Below, in pieces: positions 7,317 through 13,818 of a DNA stretch of 14,233 bases (position 1 is the stretch's first letter; the number at the start of each line of letters is the position of its first letter). The notes below the pieces were generated by a model, which did not search any database, was not told the origin of the DNA, and saw only the letters and a list, made by a program, of their open reading frames with translations. This DNA comes from an uncultured Bacilli bacterium (GTDB taxonomy: Bacteria > Bacillota_I > Bacilli_A > RF39 > UBA660). The stretch spans positions 1 to 14,233 of the forward strand of contig CALVUW010000014.1 of NCBI GenBank assembly GCA_944363695.1, written 5' to 3'. The translations under genes and the position numbers were made by a program.

Positions 7317-7343
7317 GAATAAACTCATAAAATATGATATTAT
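7315..7343 (+). promoter_or_regulatory. Possible yebC-ruvAB-queA operon promoter
   Basis: Extended -10 TGaTATTAT (7335-7343) with a weak -35 TAGAAT (7315-7320) at 17 nt. The -10 ends 21 nt before the yebC ATG. The divergent promoter for the minus-strand gene lies about 40 bp to the left. Confidence 0.35.
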
Positions 7344-7364
7344 AACCAAGAAGGAGTGAGAAAA

Positions 7365-8087
7365 ATGAGTGGACATTCAAAATGGGCAACGATTCATCGT
7401 AAAAAAGGAGAACTAGATGCAGCACGTGGAAAAGTATTTCAAAAATTAGCTAAAGAGTTGTATGTAGCAGCTAAAAGTGGCACGCCAGATGTAGATAGTA
7501 ATCCTACACTTAGAATGGTGGTAGAAAAAGCTAAAGCAGCTAATATGCCAAAAGACAATATTCAAAAAGCCATTGATAAGGCGAAAGGTGCTAGTGAAGG
7601 TGAAAACTTTGAAAGTATTCGCTATGAAGGTTATGGACCAGGTGGTGTAGCAATCATGGTGGACTGTTTAACGGATAATCGTAATCGTACAGCTTCTTTA
7701 GTACGCAGTACGTTTTCTAAACGTGGCGGTAATTTAGGAACAGATGGTTCAGTAAGTTATTTATTTGAACGTAAGGGGTTAATCGAAATACCGAAAGAAT
7801 ACAATGAAGAAGAAGTAATGATGGCAGCTTTAGATGCTGGTGCTACTGATATGGAAACATTAGATACAAGTTATTTTATTACCACACCGGCAGATGCTTT
7901 TATTGCCGTGAAAGATGCTTTAACCAAATTAGGTGTAGCAGAATTTTTGACAAGTGAAGTAAGATTTGTACCAAGTAATGAAATTGAAACTGACGACGAA
8001 ACCAAAGAAAAAGTAATGAATTTAGTTAATCAGCTAGAAGAAATTGATGATGTACAAGATGTTTATTACAACTTAAAGGAAGATTAG
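7365..8087 (+). CDS. yebC: YebC/PmpR family protein
   Basis: The protein opens with the family hallmark MSGHSKWATIHRKKG and continues with DAARGKVFQKLAKEL, GYGPGGVAIMVDCLTDNRNRT and GGNLGTDGSVSYLF. This is a full-length TACO1/YebC protein of 240 residues. The family was long described as transcriptional regulators; members are now also linked to ribosomes and relief of stalling at proline-rich stretches. That pairs functionally with efp in this window, though the pairing is inference. The ATG at 7365 is chosen because AAGGAG (7351-7356) precedes it by 8 nt; a GTG in frame at 7356 lies inside that site. It is the first gene of the unit with ruvA (9-nt gap), an order related to the yebC-ruv association seen in many bacteria. 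Confidence 0.96.
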   Translation: MSGHSKWATIHRKKGELDAARGKVFQKLAKELYVAAKSGTPDVDSNPTLRMVVEKAKAANMPKDNIQKAIDKAKGASEGENFESIRYEGYGPGGVAIMVDCLTDNRNRTASLVRSTFSKRGGNLGTDGSVSYLFERKGLIEIPKEYNEEEVMMAALDAGATDMETLDTSYFITTPADAFIAVKDALTKLGVAEFLTSEVRFVPSNEIETDDETKEKVMNLVNQLEEIDDVQDVYYNLKED

Positions 8088-8096
8088 GGGTATACG

Positions 8097-8654
8097 ATGT
8101 ATAACTATATAATTGGTACGGTAACAGACATTATTGGTAATGCAATTGTCGTAGAAAATCAAAAAATCGGTTATCTTATTTATACGCCTAATCCTTTTGC
8201 TTTTGAAGAAAATAAAGAGTATAAAATATATGTATATCAACAAATCAAAGAAGATGAGCATTGTTTTTTCGGTTTTAAAACAAAAGAAGAGAAAGAATTG
8301 TTTTTAAAACTTATCAGTGTTAAAGGCCTAGGACCTAAGATGGCTTTACCAATTTTGGCAACAGGTTCTATTGCCGGTATCAGTGATGCGATTGAGCGTG
8401 AAAATTTATTGTATTTAAAGAAGTTTCCAAAGATTGGTGATAAATTAGCTAAACAGATGATTTTAGATTTAAAAGGAAAATTACAACAATTTGAAGGAAA
8501 TACAATTGTTGATAATCATAATGATGAATTGCATGACGTATTAGTAGGACTAGGATATAAAGAAAAAGAAATTAGAACAGTTTTAGGTCAAGTGGATACC
8601 AGCTTAGTCATTGAGGAACAAGTTAAGATGGCTTTAAAACTTTTTTTGAAGTAG
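8097..8654 (+). CDS. ruvA: Holliday junction DNA-binding protein RuvA
   Basis: RuvA tetramers bind four-way junctions and place RuvB rings for branch migration. Visible parts of the 185 residues are an OB-fold N-terminal domain (about 1-62, MYNYIIGTVTDI to HCFFGF), two helix-hairpin-helix motifs (LISVKGLGPKMALPIL, about 72-87; LKKFPKIGDKLAKQMI, about 107-122), and a C-terminal RuvB-binding helical domain (about 142-185, beginning after the variable linker). It is slightly shorter than the usual 195-205 residues, mainly in the linker. A GGGG-containing ribosome binding site sits between the yebC stop and this ATG. ruvB follows after 10 nt. Confidence 0.97.
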   Translation: MYNYIIGTVTDIIGNAIVVENQKIGYLIYTPNPFAFEENKEYKIYVYQQIKEDEHCFFGFKTKEEKELFLKLISVKGLGPKMALPILATGSIAGISDAIERENLLYLKKFPKIGDKLAKQMILDLKGKLQQFEGNTIVDNHNDELHDVLVGLGYKEKEIRTVLGQVDTSLVIEEQVKMALKLFLK

Positions 8655-8664
8655 GAGGTAGTAG

Positions 8665-9693
8665 ATGGACGAGAGAGTAGTGAGTCAAGAAGAATTAGTC
8701 GATGATGGGATTATTGATAATAGTATTCGTCCGGAATTACTAGATGAATATATTGGTCAAAGTGAAGTAAAAGAAAATATTAGAGTATTTATTGAAGCTG
8801 CTAAGTTACGAAACGAACCCTTAGATCATGTATTACTCTATGGACCACCAGGGCTTGGAAAAACGACACTCGCTTATATTATTGCTCGAGAATTAGGTGT
8901 TAATATTAAAACGGCCAGTGGACCTAGTATTGAAAAATCTGGTGATTTAGCGGCTATATTATCGACACTGGAGCCAGGTGATGTCTTATTTATTGATGAG
9001 ATCCATCGGATGCCGCGTTATATTGAAGAAATTTTATATCCCGCTATGGAAGATTTTTCACTAGATATCATTATTGGCAGTGAAGGAAATAGTCGTAATA
9101 TAAAAATAGATTTACCACCTTTTACCTTGGTGGGAGCTACTACTAGAGCTGGTGATTTATCGGGTCCATTACGCGATCGCTTTGGTATTATTTCAAAATT
9201 GAAGTTCTATACCAAAGAAGAATTAGCAGCTATTATTAAACGGACTAGTCGTGTATTAGCAATGCCGATTGATGATGATGCCGCTAATGAACTAGCAAGT
9301 CGTAGTCGAGGAACACCAAGAATTGCTAATCGTCTTTTTAAACGAGTACGTGATTTTGCTATTGTTGATGGTAAAGAAGAAATTGATTTAGATATTACGA
9401 ATAAAGCCTTAGATCGTCTAAAAGTAGATAAAGATGGCTTGGATGAGACCGACTATCAGTTGTTAAAAGCTATTATTGAAAGATTTAATGGTGGACCAGT
9501 TGGAGTCGATGCCCTTGCTTCTTCCATTGGTGAAGAAGTAACGACTATCGAAGATGTGATTGAACCTTATTTGTTACAAGAAGGTTATTTGAAACGAACT
9601 AGTCGGGGACGAACAGTAACTGATAAAGCCTATCAACACTTACATATTAGTTATCAAGGTGGATTATTTGGAGGGGACGGATTAGATGTATAA
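8665..9693 (+). CDS. ruvB: Holliday junction branch migration ATPase RuvB
   Basis: Hexameric AAA+ motor that drives branch migration with RuvA. The 342-residue protein has Walker A GPPGLGKT (60-67), Walker B FIDEIH (109-114), sensor I GATTR (157-161), GPLRDRFG (167-174) with arginine finger Arg170, the sensor II region with GTPRIANRLFKRVRDF, and the C-terminal winged-helix domain (about 260-335). The length is normal. The start has a strong AGGAGGT site (8654-8660) that overlaps the ruvA stop. Its last codons overlap the next gene by 8 bp. No ruvC is present; Bacillota usually use RecU as the resolvase. Confidence 0.98.
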   Translation: MDERVVSQEELVDDGIIDNSIRPELLDEYIGQSEVKENIRVFIEAAKLRNEPLDHVLLYGPPGLGKTTLAYIIARELGVNIKTASGPSIEKSGDLAAILSTLEPGDVLFIDEIHRMPRYIEEILYPAMEDFSLDIIIGSEGNSRNIKIDLPPFTLVGATTRAGDLSGPLRDRFGIISKLKFYTKEELAAIIKRTSRVLAMPIDDDAANELASRSRGTPRIANRLFKRVRDFAIVDGKEEIDLDITNKALDRLKVDKDGLDETDYQLLKAIIERFNGGPVGVDALASSIGEEVTTIEDVIEPYLLQEGYLKRTSRGRTVTDKAYQHLHISYQGGLFGGDGLDV

Positions 9694-10249
9694 CGATTTT
9701 ATTGATACAATTTGTCAAGAAATTAATGATCATTTTCATGAATTAACACAGGATGAAGTACGCACTTTAATTTGGCGTTTAGGTAGTTTTGTGGAAGGAA
9801 AAAAACAATCGCCAGAATTTAAAGAAAAAGTATTGGAGATTAATCGTCATTTATTAGGCGAGAGAGTCTCTAAAAATAAACGGGTGCGTAGTTTATTAGC
9901 ATTTACTTCACTTTGTTTAAATGATCAGATGGATTATCAACAATTCTCAACGCCAGAGTTAACATTCTTAGCTAAACATGTAGATACGCTAAATCAAGAA
10001 CAGGAAGAACAATTTGTTGCAATCTATGGTCAAGGTGAAGTTATTCCTTTATTATGTCAACAGGTAACAGATGATCAAGAAAAATCATTTTATCTAACTT
10101 ACTATGCTAATGATAAAGATCAATTACAAAAAGATTTACAAACAAAACCACTTGATGTAATCAGAAAAGCTACCAATTATCATCTATCATATCAAGACAG
10201 TAAAGAACAAATAGGAGGATTTTATCGCAATGGAAGTCGCAGATTTTGA
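9686..10249 (+). CDS. Unrecognised protein coupled to ruvB and queA
   Basis: I do not recognise this 187-residue protein. It has no signal peptide or membrane span and looks like a soluble, mostly helical protein rich in Gln, Glu, Asp and Leu. A basic patch (about 53-70, with VSKNKRVRSLLAF) sits between acidic stretches. The start has GGAGGGGACGG upstream and overlaps the ruvB stop by 8 bp; its 3' end overlaps queA by 20 bp. The frame is therefore maintained within a coupled operon and the gene is surely translated. In Bacillus ruvB is directly followed by queA, so this is an insertion into a conserved order. Codon use resembles its neighbours, giving no sign of recent transfer. Any function in DNA repair or tRNA modification would be guesswork from position alone. 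Confidence 0.85.
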   Translation: MYNDFIDTICQEINDHFHELTQDEVRTLIWRLGSFVEGKKQSPEFKEKVLEINRHLLGERVSKNKRVRSLLAFTSLCLNDQMDYQQFSTPELTFLAKHVDTLNQEQEEQFVAIYGQGEVIPLLCQQVTDDQEKSFYLTYYANDKDQLQKDLQTKPLDVIRKATNYHLSYQDSKEQIGGFYRNGSRRF

Positions 10250-11309
10250 TTATGAATTACCAGAAGAATTAATTGCACAAACACCTATAAAAAAACGGGA
10301 CGCGTCCCGTCTTTTAGTGTTAGATAAAATAACTGGCGCGATAGAACATAAACATTTTTATGACATAATAGATGAATTACAGCCTGGTGATACCTTAGTA
10401 TTGAACAACACGAAAGTAATACCCGCTCGCTTAATTGGCGAAAAACAAGAAACCAACGCGGTTATTGAACTGTTATTATTAAAAAATATAGATGGTGATG
10501 AATGGGAGTGTTTAGTGAAACCAGCTCGTCGGATTCATGTCGGTGATATGGTCACTTTTGGAAATGGCCTATTAACAGCGACTTGTACTGCACTTGGAGA
10601 AGAAGGAATTCGGTATTTTGTATTTCATTATCAAGGCATATTTTATGAAATCCTAGAAACGCTCGGTAGCATGCCCTTACCACCTTATATTCATGAAAAG
10701 CTAGAAGACAACAATCGCTATCAAACTGTCTATGCCAAAGAAATGGGAAGTGCCGCTGCTCCAACGGCAGGCCTTCATTTCACTACTGACTTGTTAAAAA
10801 AAATAGAGGAAAAAGGTGTTCATATCGCCTATATTACCTTGCACGTTGGTTTAGGAACTTTCCGACCAGTTAAGGTCGAAAAAGTAGAAGAACATAAAAT
10901 GCATAGTGAATATTATCAAATGTCACAAGAAGTTGCTGATTTATTAAACGAAACAAGAAAATCAGGACATCATATTATTGCAGTTGGTACAACTTCTACT
11001 AGAACTTTAGAAACGATTTATCAAAAGTATCATCGATTTAAAGCGTGTTCGGGTTGGACAGATATATTTATTTATCCAGGAAAAAAAGTAGAAAGTATTG
11101 ATGGACTGATCACTAATTTCCATTTACCTAAGTCTACTTTGGTTATGTTAGTAGCGGCTATTGCTGGAAAAGAAAATATCTTAAATGCTTATCGTATTGC
11201 CGTTAAAGAAAAATATCGCTTTTTCTCGTTTGGAGATGCAATGTATATCAAGCCAACCACAGACACATCTTTAAATACCACAGACACATCTTTAAATAAA
11301 AAATGTTGA
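10230..11309 (+). CDS. queA: tRNA ribosyltransferase-isomerase QueA
   Basis: QueA transfers and isomerises the ribosyl part of S-adenosylmethionine onto 7-aminomethyl-7-deazaguanine at the wobble base of tRNAs, yielding epoxyqueuosine. Family motifs in order are DFDYELPEELIAQ (5-17), LVLNNTKVIPARL (56-68), GSAAAPTAGLHFT (173-185), HVGLGTFRPV (205-214), GTTSTRTLE (253-261), NFHLPKSTL (296-304) and FSFGDAM (332-338). The ATG follows AGGAGG (10213-10218) within the preceding gene. At 359 residues it is about 15 longer than usual because the C-terminus carries a duplicated TTDTSLN heptapeptide (see the repeat at 11256-11297). tgt, the usual partner gene, does not follow here. Confidence 0.97.
   Translation: MEVADFDYELPEELIAQTPIKKRDASRLLVLDKITGAIEHKHFYDIIDELQPGDTLVLNNTKVIPARLIGEKQETNAVIELLLLKNIDGDEWECLVKPARRIHVGDMVTFGNGLLTATCTALGEEGIRYFVFHYQGIFYEILETLGSMPLPPYIHEKLEDNNRYQTVYAKEMGSAAAPTAGLHFTTDLLKKIEEKGVHIAYITLHVGLGTFRPVKVEKVEEHKMHSEYYQMSQEVADLLNETRKSGHHIIAVGTTSTRTLETIYQKYHRFKACSGWTDIFIYPGKKVESIDGLITNFHLPKSTLVMLVAAIAGKENILNAYRIAVKEKYRFFSFGDAMYIKPTTDTSLNTTDTSLNKKC
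11256..11297 (+). repeat. 21-bp tandem duplication in the queA 3' end
   Basis: Two identical, in-frame 21-bp units (11256-11276 and 11277-11297), each beginning ACCACAGACACATC. They encode TTDTSLN twice, beyond the conserved end of QueA. The second unit ends 8 bp before the -35 of the tig promoter. Confidence 0.95.
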
Positions 11310-11334
11310 AATTACAAATTAAATAAGATATAAT
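11306..11334 (+). promoter_or_regulatory. tig promoter
   Basis: TTGAAA (11306-11311), 17-nt spacer, perfect TATAAT (11329-11334). The -35 overlaps the queA stop codon. The -10 ends 23 nt before the tig ATG. This is the best sigma-A-type promoter in the window. Confidence 0.85.
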
Positions 11335-11357
11335 AGCCGTATTGGAGGAATGAGTAG

Positions 11358-12623
11358 ATGGCAAAAGAAAAGAAAAATGTACATAATATAGAAATTAAAG
11401 TAGAGGGCGAAAAGTGGGAAAACGCTCTAGATAAAGCTTTTAATAAGAAAGTGAAAAATGTAGAAGTAGATGGTTTTAGAAAAGGAAAATGTCCAAGAAA
11501 TATCTATGAAAAGAAATTCGGAAAAGAATCTTTATTTATGGATGCAGCCGATGCTCTTCTACAAGATGCTTATACTGAAGCTTTAGAAAGTAGTAAGTTA
11601 ATACCAGTTGTACAGCCAAGTGTTGATTTAAAAAGCATTGACGATACTGGTGTAACTTTCACCTTTAAAATTATCACAAAACCAGAAATAACAGTAAAAA
11701 AATATAAAGATTTAGGTATTAAACCAGAAGAAGTAGAGGTATCTAAAGATGAGGTCGATCATGAAATTGGTCACTTATTAGAAAGATATACAGAATTAGT
11801 ACCAAAAGAAGAAGGAACTGTTGAAAATGGTGATGTTGCGATCATTGACTTTGACGGTTACAAAGACGGTGTTCCTTTTGAAGGTGGTAAAGGGGACAAT
11901 TACTCTTTAGAAATTGGTAGTGGTACTTTTATTCCAGGCTTTGAAGAACAGTTAATCGGAATGAAAGCAGGCGAAGAAAAAGATATTAATGTTACTTTCC
12001 CAGAGGACTATCCTGCAGAAGACTTAGCTGGTAAAGAAGTCACTTTTAAAGTAAAAGTCAATGAAATTAAACAAAAAGAAACAAGAGAATTAGATGCTGA
12101 TTTCTTTGCTGATTTAGGTATGGAAGGGGTAGAAGATGAGGAAAGTCTTCGCCAAGAAATAGAAGCTAATATGAAAGCTCATAAGGAAATGGATGCAGAA
12201 AACCATTATATTGACCAATTATTAGAAGAAATTGGTAAGAATGTGGAAGTAGATATTCCAGAAGAAATGGTAGATGAAGAAATTGATCGCCTAAAAAGAC
12301 GCTTCGAACAACAATTAGCTATGCAGGGAATATCTTTAGACTTATACTATCAATTCACGAAGAGTACTGAGGATGATTTGAAAGCACAATTAGAAAAAGA
12401 AGCTTATGCCAATGTATTATATCGTTTAATGCTAGAAGAAATTATGAATCTAGAAAAAATTGAAGTAACAGCTGAGGAAGCTGATAAAGAAGCAGAAAAA
12501 CTAGCTGAAAAATATCAGATGGAAAAAGAAGCATTCCTAAAAGAATTTGGTGGTATCGATATGGTACAATACGATTTAGAAATGCGTAAAACTATTGAAT
12601 TATTAAAAGAATTAAACAAGTAA
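11358..12623 (+). CDS. tig: Trigger factor chaperone/prolyl isomerase
   Basis: Ribosome-associated chaperone that meets nascent chains at the exit tunnel. The 421 residues show all three domains: an N-terminal ribosome-binding domain with the signature GFRKGKCP (39-46), an FKBP-type peptidyl-prolyl isomerase domain (about 155-240, from VENGDVAIIDFDGYKDG to FKVKVNEI), and a long helical, highly charged C-terminal chaperone domain (about 245-421). Length is normal for the family (about 430). The start has GGAGG (11343-11347) 10 nt upstream, and the gene has its own strong promoter. With def it covers early nascent-chain processing; clpX, a frequent neighbour, is not here. Confidence 0.97.
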   Translation: MAKEKKNVHNIEIKVEGEKWENALDKAFNKKVKNVEVDGFRKGKCPRNIYEKKFGKESLFMDAADALLQDAYTEALESSKLIPVVQPSVDLKSIDDTGVTFTFKIITKPEITVKKYKDLGIKPEEVEVSKDEVDHEIGHLLERYTELVPKEEGTVENGDVAIIDFDGYKDGVPFEGGKGDNYSLEIGSGTFIPGFEEQLIGMKAGEEKDINVTFPEDYPAEDLAGKEVTFKVKVNEIKQKETRELDADFFADLGMEGVEDEESLRQEIEANMKAHKEMDAENHYIDQLLEEIGKNVEVDIPEEMVDEEIDRLKRRFEQQLAMQGISLDLYYQFTKSTEDDLKAQLEKEAYANVLYRLMLEEIMNLEKIEVTAEEADKEAEKLAEKYQMEKEAFLKEFGGIDMVQYDLEMRKTIELLKELNK

Positions 12624-12646
12624 AACCTTTACCGACTAAAGGTTTT
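12622..12646 (+). terminator. Probable terminator of tig
   Basis: AAAACCTTTA (12622-12631) pairs with TAAAGGTTTT (12637-12646) around the loop CCGAC, beginning inside the tig stop codon. The T-tail is short and broken (TTTTCTGTT), so termination may be partial, with some read-through into rpmG. Confidence 0.55.
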
Positions 12647-12656
12647 CTGTTATACT
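12628..12656 (+). promoter_or_regulatory. Possible rpmG-efp promoter overlapping the tig terminator
   Basis: TTTACC (12628-12633), 17-nt spacer, TATACT (12651-12656). The -35 lies within the terminator stem and loop. The -10 ends 25 nt before the rpmG ATG. Confidence 0.55.
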
Positions 12657-12681
12657 GTTAAAGAAACAAGGAGGGATTAGG

Positions 12682-12846
12682 ATGGCAAAAGTAGGAAATA
12701 GACAAAAAAAGACGCTAGTTTGTACAGTATGTGGCGAAGAAAACTATCGTGTTGAAAAAAACGTCAAAAATACAACTGAAAGATTAGAAATTAGTAAATA
12801 CTGTCCAAAATGTGGTAAACATACAACCCACAAGGAAAAGAAATAA
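12682..12846 (+). CDS. rpmG: Ribosomal protein bL33
   Basis: A 54-residue large-subunit ribosomal protein. It has the zinc-ribbon form, with two cysteine pairs, C14xxC17 (CTVC) and C41xxC44 (CPKC), the basic N-terminus MAKVGNRQKK, and the conserved core ENYRVEKNVKNTTERLEISKYCPKC. Many Bacillota carry a second, cysteine-free copy used under zinc limitation; this is the zinc-binding copy. The ATG at 12682 follows AAGGAGGG. efp starts 24 bp after the stop, so the two are probably co-transcribed. Confidence 0.95.
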   Translation: MAKVGNRQKKTLVCTVCGEENYRVEKNVKNTTERLEISKYCPKCGKHTTHKEKK

Positions 12847-12870
12847 TAGATAGAAAGAAGGCTAGAAGTA

Positions 12871-13428
12871 ATGATCAACTCAAATGATTTAAAAGCAGGC
12901 ATTACAATTCAAGCAGAAGGTAACATTTACATGGTACTAGATAGTCAACATGTAAAACCTGGTAAAGGTGCTGCGATTGTAAAAGCAAAATTAAAGAACT
13001 TACGTACAGGTGCTATTGCTGAAAAAACATTTGGTGCTGGTATTAAAATTGAATCAGCTCATATTTCAAAAAAACCAATGCAATTCTTATATAGTATGGG
13101 AGATACCTACTATTTTATGAATATGCAAGATTATGAACAGATCGAATTAGATAAATCAGTCATTGGTGATGATGTAAAATTCCTAAAAGAAAATTTAGAA
13201 GTAGAAATTATTTTCTTTGAAGGGGAAATGTTAGGTATGAATCTACCAGACAAAGTGGTAATGAAAGTTGTTAAAACAGAAGATGCGGTTAAAGGTAATA
13301 CATCTACTGGGGCCATGAAAAATGCCGAAGTAGAAACAGGAATGACAGTTCAAGTACCACTATTTATCAAACAAGATGAAGATATTTTAATTAGTACCAA
13401 AGATGGTAAATATGTATCAAGAGCTTGA
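12871..13428 (+). CDS. efp: Translation elongation factor P
   Basis: EF-P binds between the P and E sites of stalled ribosomes and promotes peptide bond formation at polyproline stretches. At 185 residues it has the standard three-domain layout: a KOW-like N-terminal domain with the loop HVKPGKGAAIVKAK, in which Lys32 is the residue modified in Bacillus (aminopentanol type), an OB domain (about 65-127), and a C-terminal OB domain with the EFP signature GNTSTGAMKNAEVETG and the end KYVSRA. It starts behind AAGAAGG and ends inside its terminator. The modification enzymes are not in the window. Confidence 0.98.
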   Translation: MINSNDLKAGITIQAEGNIYMVLDSQHVKPGKGAAIVKAKLKNLRTGAIAEKTFGAGIKIESAHISKKPMQFLYSMGDTYYFMNMQDYEQIELDKSVIGDDVKFLKENLEVEIIFFEGEMLGMNLPDKVVMKVVKTEDAVKGNTSTGAMKNAEVETGMTVQVPLFIKQDEDILISTKDGKYVSRA

Positions 13429-13445
13429 AGTTAGGCTCTTTTTTT
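13419..13445 (+). terminator. Rho-independent terminator of efp
   Basis: AAGAGC (13419-13424) pairs with GCTCTT (13435-13440), which T-G and T-A pairs may extend inward. Seven T end the hairpin (13439-13445). The left arm overlaps the last efp codons. Confidence 0.75.
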
Positions 13446-13500
13446 GATTATAAGGAAATTGCGTCTAAATTATTGCAAAATGGAATAAAGAAAAAGAAGG

Positions 13501-13529
13501 TTGAATAAACCATAGGAATATGATAAGAT
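13501..13529 (+). promoter_or_regulatory. Promoter of the palindromic small unit
   Basis: TTGAAT (13501-13506), 17-nt spacer, TAAGAT (13524-13529). A transcript would start near 13536 and run about 245 nt to the terminator at 13751-13783. Confidence 0.55.
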
Positions 13530-13562
13530 TATCATGAAAGATAAAGATAGGAGGAATGAAAA

Positions 13563-13763
13563 ATGATGGTACAGCAAAGTAAAATAAAAACAACAAAGAT
13601 AAAAGAAAAACTGTTATTTTCCACTGTCTTCCGTACCCTTGAGTTAACCAAATGCGAATTCTGGGATTATACCAACATATCCCAATTCGCGGATAGTCTA
13701 GGTTATGACTCATTAACCAGTAGATTTTTTGAGTATAGATATGTCACAATAAGAGCAGGATAG
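13563..13763 (+). other. 66-codon frame of doubtful coding status
   Basis: An ATG at 13563 preceded by AGGAGG (13549-13554) opens a 66-codon frame that ends at the base of a terminator. The first 20 residues (MMVQQSKIKTTKIKEKLLFS) look like the charged start of a secreted or membrane protein, but no hydrophobic stretch follows. Instead the frame crosses a long palindrome, giving a mixed sequence (LTKCEFWDYTNISQ, SRFFEYRYVTIRAG) that matches no family I know. Three readings are possible: a real small protein, a structured RNA that happens to be open, or the 5' end of a secreted-protein gene cut by an inserted repeat. An earlier ATG (13556) reads only eight codons. I favour the structured-element readings. 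Confidence 0.35.
13641..13711 (+). repeat. Long imperfect palindrome (hairpin-forming element)
   Basis: Nested inverted repeats share one centre. Inner arms: GCGAAT (13654-13659) and TGGGAT (13662-13667) pair with ATCCCA (13679-13684) and ATTCGC (13685-13690), 12 bp with a 2-nt bulge and an 11-nt loop. Outer arms: GAGTTAACC (13641-13649) pairs with GGTTA-tg-ACTC (13701-13711), 9 bp with a 2-nt bulge. The two stems are separated by 4 nt on the left and 10 nt on the right. GGTTA (13701-13705) can also pair with TAACC at 13714-13718. The arms are richer in G+C than the surroundings. Confidence 0.8.
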
Positions 13764-13783
13764 TAATAGATTCTGTTCTTTTT
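13751..13783 (+). terminator. Rho-independent terminator of the small unit
   Basis: AAGAGCAGGAT (13751-13761) pairs over 11 bp (two G-T pairs) with ATTCTGTTCTT (13770-13780) around an 8-nt loop. T13779-13783 forms the tail. It separates the palindromic unit from the TasA-like gene. Confidence 0.75.
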
Positions 13784-13789
13784 AGTGGT

Positions 13790-13795
13790 TATAAA
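13790..13795 (+). promoter_or_regulatory. Possible -10 box of the TasA-like gene
   Basis: TATAAA (13790-13795) ends 23 nt before the ATG, the spacing typical of this window. No good -35 is visible: TAGATT at 13767-13772 is at 17 nt but lies in the terminator. Confidence 0.3.
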
Positions 13796-13818
13796 TGGCG
13801 AGAGGAGTAAAAAATAAA

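Noticed and set aside
7356..7364. GTG start giving three extra residues to YebC
   Set aside because: The GTG is part of the AAGGAGTG ribosome binding region, and family members begin at MSGHSKW.
8073..8261. Minus-strand frame over the yebC-ruvA junction
   Set aside because: It is antisense to two firmly identified genes, has a low-complexity Phe/Ile/Tyr composition typical of AT-rich antisense, and shows no start signals.
10552..10764. 70-codon minus-strand frame within queA
   Set aside because: It is antisense to conserved QueA motifs and has no promoter or ribosome binding site.
13446..13500. Possible regulatory sequence between efp and the palindromic unit
   Set aside because: The sequence is AT-rich with short purine runs; I saw no dyad, repeat or recognisable operator in it.
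13465..13713. 82-codon minus-strand frame across the palindrome
   Set aside because: It has no ribosome binding site at its start, opposes the clear promoter and terminator on the plus strand, and is open largely because the palindrome gives similar sequence on both strands.
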